Below, in pieces: positions 4,565 to 5,835 of a stretch of DNA of 5,835 nucleotides (positions are counted from its first letter, which is position 1; every line of letters starts with the position of its first letter). Origin of the DNA: Bifidobacterium breve (GTDB taxonomy: Bacteria; Actinomycetota; Acidimicrobiia; Acidimicrobiales; Ilumatobacteraceae). The stretch covers positions 1 through 5,835 of the forward strand of contig CALPPJ020000100.1 of assembly GCA_943325425.2 (NCBI GenBank). Direction: 5' to 3'. The notes beneath the pieces were generated by a model. That model saw only the letters and a list, made by a program, of their open reading frames with translations, ran no database searches and was not told the origin of the DNA. The translations under genes and the position numbers were made by a program.

Positions 4565-5835
4565 CAGTCATCACCTTCTTGTGTTGCCTGTGAAGCAACA
4601 ATTTCTTGGTAAGTGGCGCAAGATTGACTGAGTTGTTCGTGCGTGCCGAGCCCAACTATTTGTCCATCTTCAAGGACCATGATCTGATTCGCATGTCGAA
4701 TGGTCGAAATGCGCTGGCCGACAATCACTGTGACCGAACTTGCAATATGCGGGATTAACGCAGTGCGTAAACTTGCATCTGTCACTAAATCAAGTGCTGA
4801 AAATGAGTCGTCAAAAATGTAAATCGCAGGTTTGCGTATCAGGACTCGCGCAATCGCCAGTCGTTGGCGTTGACCTCCTGAAACATTACTTCCGCCTTGA
4901 GCAATAGTCGCCTCAAGTGATCCAGGCATGTCGCGAACAAAACTTTCTGCTTGTGCGATCGCTAGTGCATTCCACATTTCTTCATCAGAGGCATCTGCTT
5001 TTCCATAGCGAAGATTGCTGGCGACAGATCCAGAGAAAAGGTATGGCTTCTGTGGGGCTAAGCCGATTCGAGTCCACAATTCTGTGGGTGCTATTTGACG
5101 AATATTGACTTCATTGAGAAGCACATCGCCATCAGTGCTATCAATGAGTCGAGCGATGAGATTGACCAAGGTCGTTTTACCCGATCCGGTACTGCCGATA
5201 ATCGCAAGTGTTTCTCCGGCATTAACTTTGAAGGAGATGTTGTGCAGCACGGGTTGCGCTGCACCTGGGTAGCGAAACTCTACGTTGCGCATTTCAAGTG
5301 ACGTGTGGCTTGAAGTAATCGGAGTTGGTGTGTCAGAGATACCGACTGAGGACGGTGTGTCTAAGACTTCTTGAATTCGCTCGGCACTCACTGAAGCTCG
5401 TGGCCATAATGCGGCCATAAACGTCGCCATCATGACTGACATCAGGATCTGAGAAAGATATGTGAGAAATGCAACCATCGCGCCAAGGTTCATCTTGCCG
5501 TCAGAAATTCTGGTCGAGCCAAACCAAACGACTGCAACACATGAAAGGTTGACGATCACAGTTGCGGTGGGGAACATCAAACTCATGAGTCGTCCACCCC
5601 GCAACGCAGTTGCAGTGACCTCTGTGTTGCCAGCGCGAAATCGTTCAATTTCTTCTGGTTCTCGAACAAAGGCCCGCACCACTCGAATACCAGACAATTG
5701 TTCACGGAGAACTTCGTTGATTCGATCAATACGTTGTTGCATGAGTCGGAAGGTGGGAACCATTTTGACAACGACAGTTCCGAGAATCGCCGCGACAAGC
5801 GGAACCGATACGACGATGATCAACGACAATGCCAC
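4564..5835 (-). CDS. ABC exporter subunit with degenerate ATP site, 5' end missing
   Basis: The frame is open to the window edge; 423 residues are visible, and comparison with the 580-residue norm suggests about 150-160 N-terminal residues (the first three membrane helices) lie outside. Visible residue numbers run from the edge codon. The fragment starts at membrane helix 4, then the INEVLREQLSGIRVVRAF segment (39-56), helices 5-6 (about 85-140) and the ATPase domain: Tyr189, Walker A GSTGSGKTT 214-222, Gln262, signature SGGQR 319-323. The Walker B reads IYIFDD, with Asp343 in place of the catalytic Glu, and the switch His is replaced by Gln374. Both changes are typical of the degenerate-site subunit in heterodimeric exporters (TM287/288, BmrCD and LmrCD type). 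Its canonical signature completes the partner's active site. It is the first gene visible in the operon; its start and promoter are off the window. Confidence 0.94.
   Translation of the reverse strand: MALSLIIVVSVPLVAAILGTVVVKMVPTFRLMQQRIDRINEVLREQLSGIRVVRAFVREPEEIERFRAGNTEVTATALRGGRLMSLMFPTATVIVNLSCVAVVWFGSTRISDGKMNLGAMVAFLTYLSQILMSVMMATFMAALWPRASVSAERIQEVLDTPSSVGISDTPTPITSSHTSLEMRNVEFRYPGAAQPVLHNISFKVNAGETLAIIGSTGSGKTTLVNLIARLIDSTDGDVLLNEVNIRQIAPTELWTRIGLAPQKPYLFSGSVASNLRYGKADASDEEMWNALAIAQAESFVRDMPGSLEATIAQGGSNVSGGQRQRLAIARVLIRKPAIYIFDDSFSALDLVTDASLRTALIPHIASSVTVIVGQRISTIRHANQIMVLEDGQIVGLGTHEQLSQSCATYQEIVASQATQEGDD
4571..4579 (-). promoter_or_regulatory. Ribosome-binding site of the downstream ABC gene
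   Basis: AGAAGGTGA on the minus strand lies within the last codons of the upstream ABC gene, with its AGG about 9 nt before the ATG at 4564. It is the only clear Shine-Dalgarno sequence in the window. That fits an internal operon gene that cannot use leaderless initiation. It supports the ATG at 4564 as the true start. Confidence 0.65.

Noticed and set aside
4311..4655. Minus-strand open frame bridging the two ABC genes in another frame
   Set aside because: It overlaps both ABC genes and has very basic random-looking composition; the TGATG junction and the ribosome-binding site explain the region.
1..5835. CRISPR array, insertion sequence, prophage, toxin-antitoxin or defence system
   Set aside because: No regularly spaced repeats, transposase, integrase, terminal repeats or recognised toxin, antitoxin or nuclease motifs are visible on either strand.

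Overview
The window looks like a piece of bacterial chromosome with moderate GC. Three features suggest a low-GC actinobacterium, for example one of the freshwater planktonic lineages: start codons lying about 6 nt downstream of -10-like hexamers with almost no Shine-Dalgarno sequences, actinobacterial-looking ABC exporter and DedA-like proteins, and compact gene packing. This assignment is inference from style; no marker gene is present.

Layout, left to right. Positions 1-290 (minus strand) hold a self-contained transcription unit: a promoter (TTGTCA, 16 nt, TATAAA), a 63-residue basic small protein whose ATG sits almost on the predicted transcription start, and a perfect 10-bp terminator hairpin with a T run. 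Its codon use is strikingly C/G-ending, unlike its neighbours. Positions 314-583 (minus) encode a short two-helix membrane protein. Positions 730-1209 (plus) encode a short DedA/VTT-like membrane protein, with a possible 23-residue micro-ORF overlapping its stop codon. Positions 1278-1437 are non-coding with nested inverted repeats. Positions 1438-2160 (minus) encode a class I SAM-dependent methyltransferase, divergent from a four-helix membrane protein at 2235-2672 (plus).

From 2678 to the right edge (minus) lies an ABC exporter pair overlapping by 1 nt. The first gene is cut by the window edge. Together they show the signature of a heterodimeric exporter with one degenerate and one consensus ATP site: the upstream subunit carries Asp for the catalytic Glu and Gln for the switch His, and the downstream subunit carries an aberrant SAGEK signature loop. 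The two subunits should form one drug- or lipid-type efflux pump.

No CRISPR array, insertion sequence, tRNA or rRNA gene or recognised defence system was seen. The least explained element is the small-protein unit at the left end.
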